This document shows, piece after piece, positions 9,155 through 18,517 of a stretch of 64,000 nucleotides of DNA (the stretch's first letter is position 1; each line of letters opens with the position of its first letter). The stretch spans positions 1,546,166 to 1,610,165 of the forward strand of contig NZ_KB913034.1 in assembly GCF_000384195.1 (NCBI RefSeq), in the 5' to 3' direction. Both the position numbers and the translations under genes were made by a program. The notes under the pieces were generated by a model. The model ran no database searches. It worked only from the letters and a program-made list of their open reading frames with translations, and was not told the DNA's origin. This DNA comes from Allobaculum stercoricanis DSM 13633 (GTDB taxonomy: Bacteria; Bacillota_I; Bacilli_A; Erysipelotrichales; Erysipelotrichaceae).

Positions 9155-9394
9155 TTAAAAATCTGACAGGTCAATAGCTGGAGAAATATCACCTTTCTTG
9201 AAGTTACTCACTGCACGATCCATATCTGATAGAGTTTTAGCCGAAATTCCTTCTGGCACAACGAGTTGTCGAAGTTCCAAAATAATACAACCATTTTCGT
9301 ATTCTTTTACATTATAGTATTGATAAGCAGCACCTCTAAGCGTAATTCTTTTTTTATTATCCAAATGGGCAACATAATCTTTCATTGCTTCCAT
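9155..9394 (-). CDS. small AbrB/MazE-like protein without a partner toxin
   Basis: A 79-residue protein whose N-terminal half (YVAHLDNKKRITLRG, then YYNVKEYENGCIILE) resembles the swapped-hairpin AbrB/MazE fold. The C-terminal tail contains PEGISAKTL and ends with DLSDF, which I associate with uncharacterised small antitoxin-like proteins of Bacillota. GGAGG lies 8 bases before the ATG; the upstream in-frame GTG overlaps that site. If it is an antitoxin, no toxin frame exists on either side: the flanks of about 200 and 230 bases hold no supported gene. It has its own terminator. Function is unassigned; the fold assignment is tentative. Confidence 0.7.
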   Translation of the reverse strand: MEAMKDYVAHLDNKKRITLRGAAYQYYNVKEYENGCIILELRQLVVPEGISAKTLSDMDRAVSNFKKGDISPAIDLSDF

Positions 9395-9594
9395 AACCAA
9401 CACCTCCTACTCAAGTGTTTATGTGGGATTTCCCACTCTTTTAGATTAAAAAATGCTTTTCTATCTCTTATGTCAATCCTAACTTCTTATGTATTCCAAA
9501 ATTCTCTTATTTCGTATGCCGCTTATTTATCGATAATTACACCTGGCACTTTACCTTTTCAGCCATATAACCTTCATATCGCCTTTTTACAAAT

Positions 9595-9632
9595 GAAAAA
9601 AGCACCTCTCAGATTAACTCTAAGAAGTGCTC
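9595..9632 (-). terminator. terminator of lysS
   Basis: On the minus strand AGCACTTCTTAGA pairs with TCTGAGAGGTGCT through two G-U pairs, then T6. A near-identical hairpin recurs at 31938-31973 with a degenerate lysS tail. Confidence 0.88.
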
Positions 9633-9678
9633 TTATTATCATGAATATTCATCCTTGAACTGATGAATCTATTTTGAT

Positions 9679-11628
9679 CTAGTACAGTTTTGCGCCTGCT
9701 GGGATTTTGTCATCAACCATTAAAAGGTTTAAACCTTCGCGTCCATTTTCTTCATGAACAGCGGAGATCAACATACCTTCAGATTCGATACCCATCATTT
9801 TTCTTGGTGGTAAGTTCACAATCGCAATGCAAGTTTTACCGACTAATTGTTCTGGTTCGTAGTATTCGTGAATTCCACTTAAGATGACACGGTCTTTACG
9901 TTCACCATCATCTAATGTGAACTTGAGTAACTTGCTAGATTTTGGTACAGCTTCACAAGCTAAAATTTTCACCGCACGGTAATCGGATTTTGTGAATGTT
10001 TCAAAATCGATCATTTCTTCAAAGATTGGTTCGATTTTTACATTTGAGAAATCGATATTTGCTGGTGCTGCTTCAACAGTTTCTGCTGGTGCTGCAACTT
10101 CTTTTTTAGGTTCAGCTTTCTTTTTCGTACCATCTAAAGTTTTCATTGTTGGGAACAATAAAACTTCACGGATGGAGCTTTGATCTGTCATGAACATCAC
10201 GAAACGGTCGATTCCTAATCCGACACCACCCGTTGGTGGAAGACCATATTCAAGTGCTTCAACGTAATCGATATCCATATCGTTTGCTTCGTCGTCACCT
10301 AATTCACGAAGTGCTAACTGATTTTCGAAACGTTCTTTTTGGTCGATTGGATCGTTCAATTCGGAGAATGCGTTGGCATATTCTTTTCCTTTAATGAACA
10401 ATTCATAACGGTCTGTATAACGTGCGTCATCTTTGTTTTTCTTCGCTAATGGTGAAATTTCTACTGGGTAATGGTAAACGAAAGTTGGTTGTTCTAATGT
10501 ATCTTCTACATATTTTTCGAAGAACAGATCGAGGATGTGACCCACAGAGTTGTGTTTCTTTTCTACTTCGATTTCATGTTCTAAAGCAAGTTTCTTCGCT
10601 TCTTCGTAGTCTGTAATTGCATCGAAATCGATACCTGTTTGTTCTTTTACCGCATCAGCCATTTTTACACGACGGAAAGGTTTAGATAAATCGATTTCTG
10701 TTCCTTGGTAAGTGATTTGTAGCGTGTTGTGTACTTCACTTGCAACATAACGGAATAATCCTTCGATTAAATCCATCATGCCTTCTAGATCAGAATAAGC
10801 TACATAAGCTTCTACTGTTGTAAATTCTGGGTTATGTGTTTGGTCCATTCCTTCGTTACGGAATAAACGGCCAATTTCATAAACCCCTTCAAGTCCACCA
10901 ACAATTAAGCGTTTTAAGTTCAACTCAGTCGCAATACGTAAATACATATCGATATTTAATGTATTGTGGTGCGTAATGAATGGTTGTGCAGCTGCTCCCC
11001 CAAGAATTGTATTCAATACTGGTGTTTCAACTTCAATTAAACCTTGTTGATCTAAATAACGTTGAATGGCGCGGATAATACGTGGACGTGTGATCGCAAT
11101 ACGACGAGATTCATCGTTCATGATCAAGTCAACATAACGACGACGGAAACGTTCTTCCACGTCTGTTAAACCATGGAATTTTTCTGGTAATGGACGTAAC
11201 GCTTTCGTTAAGTGAGTGTATTTTAAAGCACGAATTGCGATATCTCCGTGATCTGTTTTCATCAAAGTTCCTTCGATCCCTACGATATCTCCAATATCAT
11301 TTTTCTTGAATAATTCGTAAACTTCTTCCCCAACTGTATCTTTACGTACGTAAATCTGAATTCTGCCTTCTAAATCTTGGATGTGCATGAATCCCGCTTT
11401 TCCCATACGACGTTTGGTCATAATGCGTCCTGCTACCTTAACAGGAACTTGCATCTCTTCTAGTTCTTCTTTAGTTTTGTCACCATAAACAGGTAAAATA
11501 TCCCCTGTCTTATGTGTTCGATGGTAAGCTTGTCCAAATGGATCAATTCCCATCTCGATCAAGTCTTGCATTTTCTGACGTCTAACGCGTTCTTGTTCAG
11601 TCAATTTTGGCTGTTTATTGTTCGACAT
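9679..11628 (-). CDS. lysS: lysyl-tRNA synthetase (class II) with C-terminal tRNA-binding domain
   Basis: This 649-residue enzyme charges tRNA-Lys. Residues about 1-500 form the class II LysRS: an OB-fold anticodon domain, motif 2 around [14 protein letters not shown] and motif 3 [10 protein letters not shown]. An Ala/Glu/Lys-rich linker ([18 protein letters not shown]) then joins a roughly 110-residue Trbp111/EMAP-II-type tRNA-binding OB domain ([16 protein letters not shown] to the end). Ordinary bacterial LysRS is about 490-500 residues, so this is a fusion. The same domain occurs at the end of MetG in this window. The start used follows AAGGA with 6-7 base spacing; the longer frame adds 12 residues with no support. 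No T-box leader is visible upstream. Confidence 0.95.
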   Translation of the reverse strand: MSNNKQPKLTEQERVRRQKMQDLIEMGIDPFGQAYHRTHKTGDILPVYGDKTKEELEEMQVPVKVAGRIMTKRRMGKAGFMHIQDLEGRIQIYVRKDTVGEEVYELFKKNDIGDIVGIEGTLMKTDHGDIAIRALKYTHLTKALRPLPEKFHGLTDVEERFRRRYVDLIMNDESRRIAITRPRIIRAIQRYLDQQGLIEVETPVLNTILGGAAAQPFITHHNTLNIDMYLRIATELNLKRLIVGGLEGVYEIGRLFRNEGMDQTHNPEFTTVEAYVAYSDLEGMMDLIEGLFRYVASEVHNTLQITYQGTEIDLSKPFRRVKMADAVKEQTGIDFDAITDYEEAKKLALEHEIEVEKKHNSVGHILDLFFEKYVEDTLEQPTFVYHYPVEISPLAKKNKDDARYTDRYELFIKGKEYANAFSELNDPIDQKERFENQLALRELGDDEANDMDIDYVEALEYGLPPTGGVGLGIDRFVMFMTDQSSIREVLLFPTMKTLDGTKKKAEPKKEVAAPAETVEAAPANIDFSNVKIEPIFEEMIDFETFTKSDYRAVKILACEAVPKSSKLLKFTLDDGERKDRVILSGIHEYYEPEQLVGKTCIAIVNLPPRKMMGIESEGMLISAVHEENGREGLNLLMVDDKIPAGAKLY

Positions 11629-11662
11629 GACATTCCTTTCTTGGCGCCAAGCGCATGTATTC

Positions 11663-11707
11663 AAAAAAATCTTTCCTTTATGTATAGACGTATGAATGGA
11701 AAGATTT
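11663..11707 (-). terminator. terminator of tsaC/ywlC
   Basis: AATCTTTCC (11668-11676) pairs with GGAAAGATT (11698-11706), with a minus-strand T7 tail. It lies in the gap between tsaC and lysS, so lysS needs its own promoter. Confidence 0.75.
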
Positions 11708-11800
11708 ATTTTTCAAGTGTCTATCTGTATAAGAATATTGAGTTTTATTCACGGTGTCAAACAATCGTAAACATGTCGTTTCTCGTTGTTTGAAAAGCGC

Positions 11801-12403
11801 TTATTTTTCTAAAGCCGCTTCGATTTGCGCAAGCGTAATTGGACCTTCCCGCAAGATTTTTGGTTTGTCTTGCGTACAATCAACAATGGTCGATGCTTGT
11901 AGTTCATGGCAAGTGCCATCGAGAATTCCATCTAATTCTTTTAACATGGCCATCGCTTCTTGTTTCGTTAAAGCTGCTGGTTCACCGGACACATTTGCAG
12001 AAGAGACCATTAAAGGTCGATCGAGACAATCCATCACTTTTAATAGCGTTGGTGCATTCGGAATGCGAATTGCGGCTGTGGATTTTCCATTAAAAAAATC
12101 ACGATTCGCAAAGTCTGTTAGTTCTACGATTAATGTTAAAGGTCCCGGTAAAAACGCATCCGCAATTTTTTGCGCCATTGGGCTGAGTTTGACATAAGGC
12201 GCATACGTTTCTAAACGTGAAGCCATCATGGGAATCGGCTTTGTTTCGGGGCGATGCTTAATCATTTTCAAACGATTGAGCGCATCGAGATCTCCATAAA
12301 TTGATCCGACTCCATAAACCGTATCGGTTGGAAAAGCAATGACTGCTCCTTGTTGGAAGTCTTCAGCCATTTCTTTGATTTGACTTTCTTGATATTCTTT
12401 CAT
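11801..12403 (-). CDS. ywlC: L-threonylcarbamoyladenylate synthase (YrdC/Sua5 family)
   Basis: A 200-residue YrdC-domain protein. The motifs GAVIAFPTDTVYGVG near the N-terminus, KHRPETKPIPMM, LPGPLTLIV, AAIRIPN and SSANVSGEPA are diagnostic. It makes threonylcarbamoyl-AMP from threonine, bicarbonate and ATP, the first step in t6A37 modification of ANN-decoding tRNAs. It lacks the long Sua5 C-terminal domain, so it is of the short TsaC type. It is divergent from mnmE, another tRNA-modification gene 170 bases away. Confidence 0.93.
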   Translation of the reverse strand: MKEYQESQIKEMAEDFQQGAVIAFPTDTVYGVGSIYGDLDALNRLKMIKHRPETKPIPMMASRLETYAPYVKLSPMAQKIADAFLPGPLTLIVELTDFANRDFFNGKSTAAIRIPNAPTLLKVMDCLDRPLMVSSANVSGEPAALTKQEAMAMLKELDGILDGTCHELQASTIVDCTQDKPKILREGPITLAQIEAALEK

Positions 12404-12575
12404 TGTTAAACCTGATTTCTATTCCAAAGATAAATTTGATTTTCGTACAATGATATTATAAAGGAAATTTCAGATCTATTTGTCTACAGACAAGATCAAA
12501 ATTTGAATTGTATCTCTATGTATTTTACAAAGTAGCCAAAAACACTTTGTTTCACGATAAGAAAGGAGCGATTTT

Positions 12576-13922
12576 GTGTTTCATGATACGATTGCGGCAA
12601 TCGCCACTCCACTTGCTGCTGGAGCGATCTCGATCATTCGCTTATCTGGTGAAGATGCGATTTCGATTGCCAATTCTATTTTTTCAAAAGATTTATCGCA
12701 AGCTAAAAACTACACCCTCAATTACGGCTTTATCCTCGAGGAAGATCAACCCATCGATGAAGTTTTAGTCAGCGTCTTTAGAGCCCCTCATTCCTATACG
12801 ATGGAAGACTGCGTTGAAATTAACTGTCATGGTGGACCACTTGTAACCCGTAAAGTCTTAGAACTTGTTTTAAGTCATGGAGCAAGACTAGCCAATCCAG
12901 GTGAATTTACCCAACGGGCCTTTTTAAATGGACGCATCGATCTTTCGCAAGCAGAAGCGGTCGAAGATATGATTGAAGCCTCCAGTGATACTGCCCGTAT
13001 TCAAGCGATTCATTCCATTCGAGGCGAAATCAAAAACTTATTAGAACCGCTAATTGATGACTTAATGGATTTAATTGCGAATATCGAAGTCAATATTGAC
13101 TACCCTGAGTATGAAGATGCCGTTCAACTTACTGCCTCTTTACTTTTACCGCATGCCGATTCCCTTTTAGAAAGAATGCGCGATTTACTCAAACGCTCGA
13201 AACAAGGGGTCATGATCCAAGATGGCATTTCCACCGTTATTGCGGGAAAACCAAATGTCGGGAAAAGTTCCTTGCTCAACGCTTTGCTCGATGAAGACAA
13301 AGCGATTGTCACGGAAATTGCGGGAACAACGCGCGATTTAGTTGAAGGACGCATTCATGTTGGACCATTTTTATTAAACTTAATTGATACAGCCGGAATT
13401 CGGGATGGAGCGGATCGGATCGAACAAATCGGGATTGAAAAAAGTCGCCAATCCATTGATAAAGCCGATCTTGTCTTATTAGTTCTCGATCGTTCTCGTC
13501 CTTTAGATCCACAAGACGAAGAATTATTAAGCTTAACGGAGAATAAAAAACGAATTATTCTTTTGAATAAAGACGATTTACCTGCCCAAATTGATTTAAG
13601 TGATCCACGCTTTGCCCAAGCGATTTCCATTAGCGCATTAAATAAAGAAGTCGATGCTCTATCCAATCATTTAGCCAACTTATTTGAAACCCCATCTTTT
13701 CAATGGACACCACGCTTATCCAATGAACGACAAATCGGTTTACTTGAACTTGCCCTTCAAGATTTAAAAAATGCCAAACAAGCGATGCTCGATGGCGTCG
13801 AAACTGACTTGATTGAAATTGATTTAGTTGCAAGCCATGACCATTTAAAAGAAATTTTAGGAGAAGTTCATCGCGAAGATTTATTAGATACTCTTTTCTC
13901 CAATTTCTGCTTAGGAAAATAA
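12576..13922 (+). CDS. mnmE: tRNA uridine-5-carboxymethylaminomethyl modification GTPase MnmE
   Basis: A 448-residue MnmE/TrmE. It has the N-terminal tetrahydrofolate-binding domain (1-118), a helical domain and an inserted G domain with G1 GKPNVGKSS (224-232), TEIAGTTRD, G3 DTAG (271-274) and G4 NKDD near residue 331. The protein ends with the conserved FCxGK motif (FCLGK), whose Cys is needed for modification. With MnmG (encoded at 53900-55765) it installs the cmnm5 group on wobble U34. The start codon is GTG, with AAAGGAG 8-9 bases upstream. Unlike many Bacillota, mnmE and mnmG are 40 kb apart here. Confidence 0.97.
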   Translation: MFHDTIAAIATPLAAGAISIIRLSGEDAISIANSIFSKDLSQAKNYTLNYGFILEEDQPIDEVLVSVFRAPHSYTMEDCVEINCHGGPLVTRKVLELVLSHGARLANPGEFTQRAFLNGRIDLSQAEAVEDMIEASSDTARIQAIHSIRGEIKNLLEPLIDDLMDLIANIEVNIDYPEYEDAVQLTASLLLPHADSLLERMRDLLKRSKQGVMIQDGISTVIAGKPNVGKSSLLNALLDEDKAIVTEIAGTTRDLVEGRIHVGPFLLNLIDTAGIRDGADRIEQIGIEKSRQSIDKADLVLLVLDRSRPLDPQDEELLSLTENKKRIILLNKDDLPAQIDLSDPRFAQAISISALNKEVDALSNHLANLFETPSFQWTPRLSNERQIGLLELALQDLKNAKQAMLDGVETDLIEIDLVASHDHLKEILGEVHREDLLDTLFSNFCLGK

Positions 13923-13936
13923 CAAATTTATCCATC

Positions 13937-13976
13937 AACAATCGATTCTTCTTGATTTCAAGAAGGATCGATTGTT
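13937..13976 (+). terminator. terminator of mnmE
   Basis: AACAATCGAT and ATCGATTGTT arms with an inner CTTCTTG/CAAGAAG stem, followed by a T-rich stretch just after the mnmE stop. Confidence 0.78.
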
Positions 13977-13993
13977 TCTATCTTTTTAAATGA

Positions 13994-14055
13994 ACAAAAA
14001 CCCTTTTAAGCCAATCTCGTTTTGTGATTTCGAGTCTGGTTAAAAGGGTTTTTGT
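13994..14055. terminator. bidirectional terminator, mainly for the transglutaminase-like gene
   Basis: AAAAACCCTTTTAA and TTAAAAGGGTTTTT arms form a long hairpin 40 bases after the minus-strand stop codon, with T tracts on both strands. Confidence 0.8.
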
Positions 14056-14092
14056 TTTATTGTTTATTCAAATCATTTGTTTGCAAGTTAGA

Positions 14093-15625
14093 TTAACGAA
14101 CATAAACGAATGTTGAATTGTTTTTATCTTGTTTGTAGCAGTAGTTTTTAGGGAAGTTTTTACCATTCGCATTCATGAATGGATCGAAGATATATTCTTT
14201 GCCATCGATTGTAATTTCAACCCAACAATGTTCTGTTTGGCCAGATACTGTTTTAAGGGCCCCTTTAACTAACTTTGGCGCATATCCTAAATCAGTCGCT
14301 AATTGGGCAAATGTTCCGGCAATGACATAACAATCCCCTTTACGATTCGCAAAACCTTCCATTGCTAAATAATCGTTCACGGAAATATCTGTTGGTGGAG
14401 TTGGCCATTTTGGAGCTTGTTTTGTATCGGCAACGTTTTTAACAACCCAATCATAAACGCCTTCAAGACTCCGTCCCGCTTCATCATAGACTTTCATGTC
14501 GTTGAGTAATAACGCTTCAGCTGTTGTTAAATTGACTTTGTCCCCATTTCCATCAAATTGCATGCCATCCACTTCATGATTTTTCATGACTGTACCTTGT
14601 GGGCTTAAATAAACAATTCGTGGTCCACTTCCTGTTTGACGGCTTGTTAAAACTTGGTAGCCCGTTAAAGCTTCCCCTGTTTCACTGGAAAGATAATGTT
14701 TTTCACCATTGATTACTTGAGGATTTTTTAAGACTGTGCCATTTTCATCGAAGTAATAATACTTCCCTTCGATCTGTGCTTCACCTGTTGTGACATATCC
14801 TGTTGTTGGATCGAAATAGTATAGATCCCCATAAATTTCGTTCCATCCAATGAGCTGACTCATTGCATCATTGTCATAGAACTTCGTTCCATTTGCATCT
14901 TGTACTGCTGAGTAGTTTGCTAAAGAATAGAAGCCAATTCCTTCATCTTTCCAACCATAAGAAACAAGGGTTCTTCTTTCATTTGCAGTTGGAGAATAGT
15001 TATGGTTTGCGGAATATTGGTTTGGATTGTATTGACGATAAATTGGATGCGCATTGACATCATCTGTTTCCATAGACTTCCAGTTTGCACCTTCATATTT
15101 CCAACCAAATTTCACTAATGCATCACGTTCTTCAATAGAAGTGGTGTAGTGATGATCTCCTTCGTTTGGATTGTAAAGACGATAGACTTCAAGACCAACA
15201 TTCACTGGGGCATACCAACCGACACCTTCATATTTCCAACCTAATTTTTCACAAGCATCACGTTCAACCGCATCACTTGTATATAAGTGTTCACCATTAT
15301 GATGGTTATACAAACGGTATACAGGTGTGGATTCATATCGTTTTAAAATCGATTCCACTTCTTGTTTTTGGGTTTTATATGCTTGCTCATTTGGATATTG
15401 TTCAATTAATTTATCCAATTCAGCTAAGTTAGATTTCAGTTCATAGACTGTGCTTTTTTTAGGGACAAGCGGTTTTCCTGGTCCATTTTTATTTGCGTCA
15501 TTGACTGTTTCAACTTCTTCAACCGTTTCGAAATCTTGGGCAAAGACTGCTTGTGAAACCACCGATAAACTCATCGATGCCGCCATCATTGCACTTAAAA
15601 GACGTTTAGAATTTTTATGCATCAT
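14093..15625 (-). CDS. secreted transglutaminase-like protein with DUF5648 and cell-wall-binding-type repeats
   Basis: This 510-residue exported protein has, in order: a signal peptide (about 1-29, AVFAQD cleavage region); a short helical stretch (about 55-95); three copies of a YRLYNPN...HHYT...ERD.L...GWKYEG module (about 100-235), matching the DUF5648-type repeat found in secreted Bacillota proteins; two or three YYFDENGTV-type repeats resembling choline/glucan-binding repeats (about 250-350); and a transglutaminase-like domain with probable triad C432, H466 and D481 (GDCYVIAG, TEHCWVEI, IFDPF). It may process peptides or crosslink protein at the cell wall. The leader carries an 11-base inverted repeat before the ribosome binding site. 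The substrate is unknown. Confidence 0.88.
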   Translation of the reverse strand: MMHKNSKRLLSAMMAASMSLSVVSQAVFAQDFETVEEVETVNDANKNGPGKPLVPKKSTVYELKSNLAELDKLIEQYPNEQAYKTQKQEVESILKRYESTPVYRLYNHHNGEHLYTSDAVERDACEKLGWKYEGVGWYAPVNVGLEVYRLYNPNEGDHHYTTSIEERDALVKFGWKYEGANWKSMETDDVNAHPIYRQYNPNQYSANHNYSPTANERRTLVSYGWKDEGIGFYSLANYSAVQDANGTKFYDNDAMSQLIGWNEIYGDLYYFDPTTGYVTTGEAQIEGKYYYFDENGTVLKNPQVINGEKHYLSSETGEALTGYQVLTSRQTGSGPRIVYLSPQGTVMKNHEVDGMQFDGNGDKVNLTTAEALLLNDMKVYDEAGRSLEGVYDWVVKNVADTKQAPKWPTPPTDISVNDYLAMEGFANRKGDCYVIAGTFAQLATDLGYAPKLVKGALKTVSGQTEHCWVEITIDGKEYIFDPFMNANGKNFPKNYCYKQDKNNSTFVYVR

Positions 15626-15632
15626 GATCCTT

Positions 15633-15663
15633 AATCTTTAAATTCAATAATGATTTAAAGATT
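15633..15663 (-). promoter_or_regulatory. stem-loop in the leader of the transglutaminase-like gene
   Basis: Perfect 11-base arms (AATCTTTAAAT/ATTTAAAGATT) with a 9-base loop end a few bases before the AAGGATC ribosome binding site. It could affect initiation or mRNA stability. There is no T run after it, so it is not a terminator. Confidence 0.5.
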
Positions 15664-15832
15664 TTCCTTTCTGTTTTTGATTCGACTCGTTGCCACTTTA
15701 TACAAAATACTCCTTCAAGAAGGATGGGGTTGTGAGTCAAATTTATCCTTTGTTGATTTGATTTTACCATTCTATTTCATTTATTTTGACCTCTTTTGCG
15801 TATTGATGCTAGATCCTTGAAAAAGCCAAAGA

Positions 15833-15876
15833 AAAAACAGGTCTTGATCAAAGACAAAACTTGGATCAAGACCTTT
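15833..15876 (-). terminator. terminator of hppA
   Basis: AGGTCTTGATC (15839-15849) and GATCAAGACCT (15864-15874), then a T6 run on the minus strand. Confidence 0.88.
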
Positions 15877-15902
15877 TGGAATTTAAATTGATTTTTATTT
15901 TC

Positions 15903-17987
15903 TTAATGGAATAAGAAGTTTAACCATGGCGTCATTTGCGCGAGAACTGGAGCCATAATTAAAGCAATAACGGACATCAATTTAATCAAGATATCCATAG
16001 CTGGACCCGCTGTATCTTTAAATGGGTCTCCGACTGTATCACCAGTGACAGCTGCTTTATGTGCTTCAGAACCTTTACCACCATGTTCGCCTGATTCGAT
16101 ATATTTTTTGGCATTATCCCATGCCCCACCAGCATTGGCCATAAATACCGCAAGCATGATCGCGGAAACAAGTCCACCTAATAACATGCCACCAAGACCT
16201 TCTGTACCTAAGAACAATCCTACTAAAATTGGGGAGAGTAAAGCAATCAGTCCGGGAACGATCATTTCGTGTAATGCCGCACGAGTAGAGATATCAACAC
16301 ATTCGATATAATTTGGTTTCGATGTACCCGCTAAAATACCAGGATCATTTTTAAACTGAGCACGTACGTTTTCAATCATTTTGTTTGCCGCACGACCAAC
16401 AGAACGAATTGTTAATGCGGTGAAATAGAATGGCAACATTGCACCAAATAACAAGGCAACTAATACACCAGGTTCTAATAACGAAACGGTTTCTAACCCT
16501 GCAGCTTGCGCAAAAGCAACGATCATGGCAAGGGCAGTAAAAGCCGCAGAACCAATGCAGAAGCCTTTTCCAATTGCAGCTGTTGTATTTCCTACTGAGT
16601 CTAAGTGATCTGTAATTTTACGAACACCTGGGTCTAAATCGGACATTTCGGCAATACCACCAGCGTTGTCGGAAATTGGACCATAAGCGTCGACAGAAAC
16701 GGTAATACCGCAAGTGGACAACATTCCGACAGCACCTAAACCGATACCATACATCCCTGTAAATAAGTAAGCTAATGTAATTCCTAAAACTAAAACAATA
16801 ACCGTTAAAGCCGTCGATTCCATGCCCACGGAGAATCCGGAAATGATATTCGTCGCATGACCTGTTTCGGATTCGGAAGCAATTTCACGAACTTTTCGAT
16901 AATCTTCAGACGTATAAATTTCTGCGATTTTTCCTAAAAGCATACCCACAATTAATCCTGTTGCCACTGAGAAGAATGGGCCTGTTGTTCCAAACAACCA
17001 TAACGAAGCGGCCATAGCGGACAACAATTCAATAATTGTGGCAACATAAGTTGCAATATTTAATGCGCGTTGTGGGTTTTCCCATTTTCGCATGCGAACA
17101 AAACCTTGTGCTAAAACAGCGGCAATAATTCCGGCACCCGCAATGACGAATGGGAATAAAGTCGCTTGCATACCAAAGCTTTCCCCATTGATCACAACCG
17201 TTAATCCTAAAGCGATGCAAGAGACTAAAGATCCGACATAAGATTCATTTAAGTCAGACCCCATTCCGGCAATATCCCCGACGTTATCCCCAACGTTATC
17301 GGCAATCACCGCTGGGTTTCTTGGGTCGTCTTCCGGAATCCCTGCTTCTACTTTACCAACTAAATCGGCACCGACATCGGCTGCTTTCGTATAAATTCCA
17401 CCACCGACACGAGCAAACAATGCGATCATGGAGCAGCCTAAAGAATAACCGGCTACAACAGGTACTGCTTCTTCAACAGAACCGTAAATATATGAAAATA
17501 ATAAGAATAATCCCGTTAAACCAAATAATCCAAATCCCACAACACAAATTCCTAAAACGGAACCACCGTTAAAGGCAACATGTAATGCGGAAGGCATACC
17601 ATTAGCACGAGCTGCTTCCGCTGTACGAACATTGGCTTTTGTTGCAGCTTTCATGCCTATAAAACCAGCTAAGCCAGAAAACAGTGCGCCGACTAAAAAG
17701 CAGACAGCACCACTCCAACCTACGCCATCAATTCCTTTTAAAGAAGGGACAAAGCCTAAGGCTGTTAGTAATATGGCAACGACAATCGCAAAAATGATGA
17801 TAATTTTGTATTCGCGAGCTAAAAAGGCCATTGCACCTTCATGAATGAACTGGGAAATCTCAGTCATTCTCTCATTCCCTGAGCTTTCTTTTTTTACGGA
17901 GCCATAAAGTGTTGCTGCATAACAGAGTGCAAAAGCAGCAATAATCATGATGATAAATAAAACGGTCTCCATATTGAAAACAAACAT
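15903..17987 (-). CDS. hppA: membrane-bound pyrophosphatase, K+-dependent ion pump
   Basis: A 694-residue integral membrane enzyme with about 16 hydrophobic segments that couples PPi hydrolysis to export of Na+ or H+. The substrate motif region VEAGIPEDDPRNPAVIADNVGDNVGD is intact, as are the later GDTVGDPFKDTAGP acidic motifs. In GNTTAAIGKG the second Ala, rather than Lys, marks the K+-dependent class, in which many members pump Na+. Na+ versus H+ transport cannot be fixed by eye. Such pumps let fermentative anaerobes save energy from biosynthetic PPi. The start has AAAGGA about 9 bases upstream. It is monocistronic. Confidence 0.95.
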   Translation of the reverse strand: MFVFNMETVLFIIMIIAAFALCYAATLYGSVKKESSGNERMTEISQFIHEGAMAFLAREYKIIIIFAIVVAILLTALGFVPSLKGIDGVGWSGAVCFLVGALFSGLAGFIGMKAATKANVRTAEAARANGMPSALHVAFNGGSVLGICVVGFGLFGLTGLFLLFSYIYGSVEEAVPVVAGYSLGCSMIALFARVGGGIYTKAADVGADLVGKVEAGIPEDDPRNPAVIADNVGDNVGDIAGMGSDLNESYVGSLVSCIALGLTVVINGESFGMQATLFPFVIAGAGIIAAVLAQGFVRMRKWENPQRALNIATYVATIIELLSAMAASLWLFGTTGPFFSVATGLIVGMLLGKIAEIYTSEDYRKVREIASESETGHATNIISGFSVGMESTALTVIVLVLGITLAYLFTGMYGIGLGAVGMLSTCGITVSVDAYGPISDNAGGIAEMSDLDPGVRKITDHLDSVGNTTAAIGKGFCIGSAAFTALAMIVAFAQAAGLETVSLLEPGVLVALLFGAMLPFYFTALTIRSVGRAANKMIENVRAQFKNDPGILAGTSKPNYIECVDISTRAALHEMIVPGLIALLSPILVGLFLGTEGLGGMLLGGLVSAIMLAVFMANAGGAWDNAKKYIESGEHGGKGSEAHKAAVTGDTVGDPFKDTAGPAMDILIKLMSVIALIMAPVLAQMTPWLNFLFH

Positions 17988-18322
17988 AATTTTATTCCTT
18001 TCTCTTTCAATTTTCCTTTCAATGTCTCTTTCAAGATAACACTTATCACGCTGAATTTTGTTTATTTTTTAACAAGTCATCTCGAATGTAAGCGGTTTAT
18101 CTTGTTTTTGTGCGTTTTATGACGCTAATTGAGCAAATTATGGAAAACCCTTACTTTTTCGTGATAAATGAATATTTCTTCTTGCTTTTTGTCTGTTTTA
18201 CAAAAATTAAATCCCTTATTTTTCTCTTTAATTTCCTTATGATTTACCTGATTATGACCGACAAAACATGGTGCAAGAAATAGATGTTTTAAACGGGTTG
18301 TGCTATATTTTTCATTAGACAT

Positions 18323-18398
18323 GGCGCGTTCGGCAAGCGGTTAAGCCACAGCCCTCTCAAGGCTGTATACACGGGTTCAAATCCCGTACGCGCTACCA
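18323..18398 (+). tRNA. tRNA-Glu(CTC)
   Basis: A 76-base cloverleaf with GGCGCGT/ACGCGCT acceptor arm (G1-U72 wobble), T arm ACGGG-TTCAAAT-CCCGT and encoded CCA. The anticodon loop CTCTCAA gives CUC, the rarer Glu isoacceptor in low-GC Bacillota. A TATATT box about 15 bases upstream suggests its own promoter. Confidence 0.93.
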
Positions 18399-18410
18399 GT
18401 TGCATATTTC

Positions 18411-18440
18411 GTCTTCATCGAAAAGATGAAGACTTTTTTT
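18411..18440 (+). terminator. terminator of tRNA-Glu
   Basis: A nine-base perfect stem GTCTTCATC/GATGAAGAC with a 5-base loop and T7. Confidence 0.92.
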
Positions 18441-18446
18441 CGAAAC

Positions 18447-18502
18447 AAAAAGAGCAGATCCTCGCCCGTCTAATTCATGACAGCGCTAGGATCTGCTCTT
18501 TT
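18447..18502 (-). terminator. terminator of the phosphatase operon
   Basis: Fifteen-base arms AAAAGAGCAGATCCT and AGGATCTGCTCTTTT. It works on the minus strand for the operon ending at 18518 and can act on both strands. Confidence 0.88.
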
Positions 18503-18517
18503 CATTACTTTTCGATT

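Noticed and set aside
11629..11800. T-box leader upstream of lysS
   Set aside because: No T-box AGGGTGGNACCGCG-like bulge is present; the hairpin there is the terminator of the upstream gene. The same check upstream of metG (44540-44720) was also negative.
18125..18322. 65-codon minus frame next to tRNA-Glu
   Set aside because: It covers the tRNA promoter region, has no ribosome binding site and shows no coding bias.
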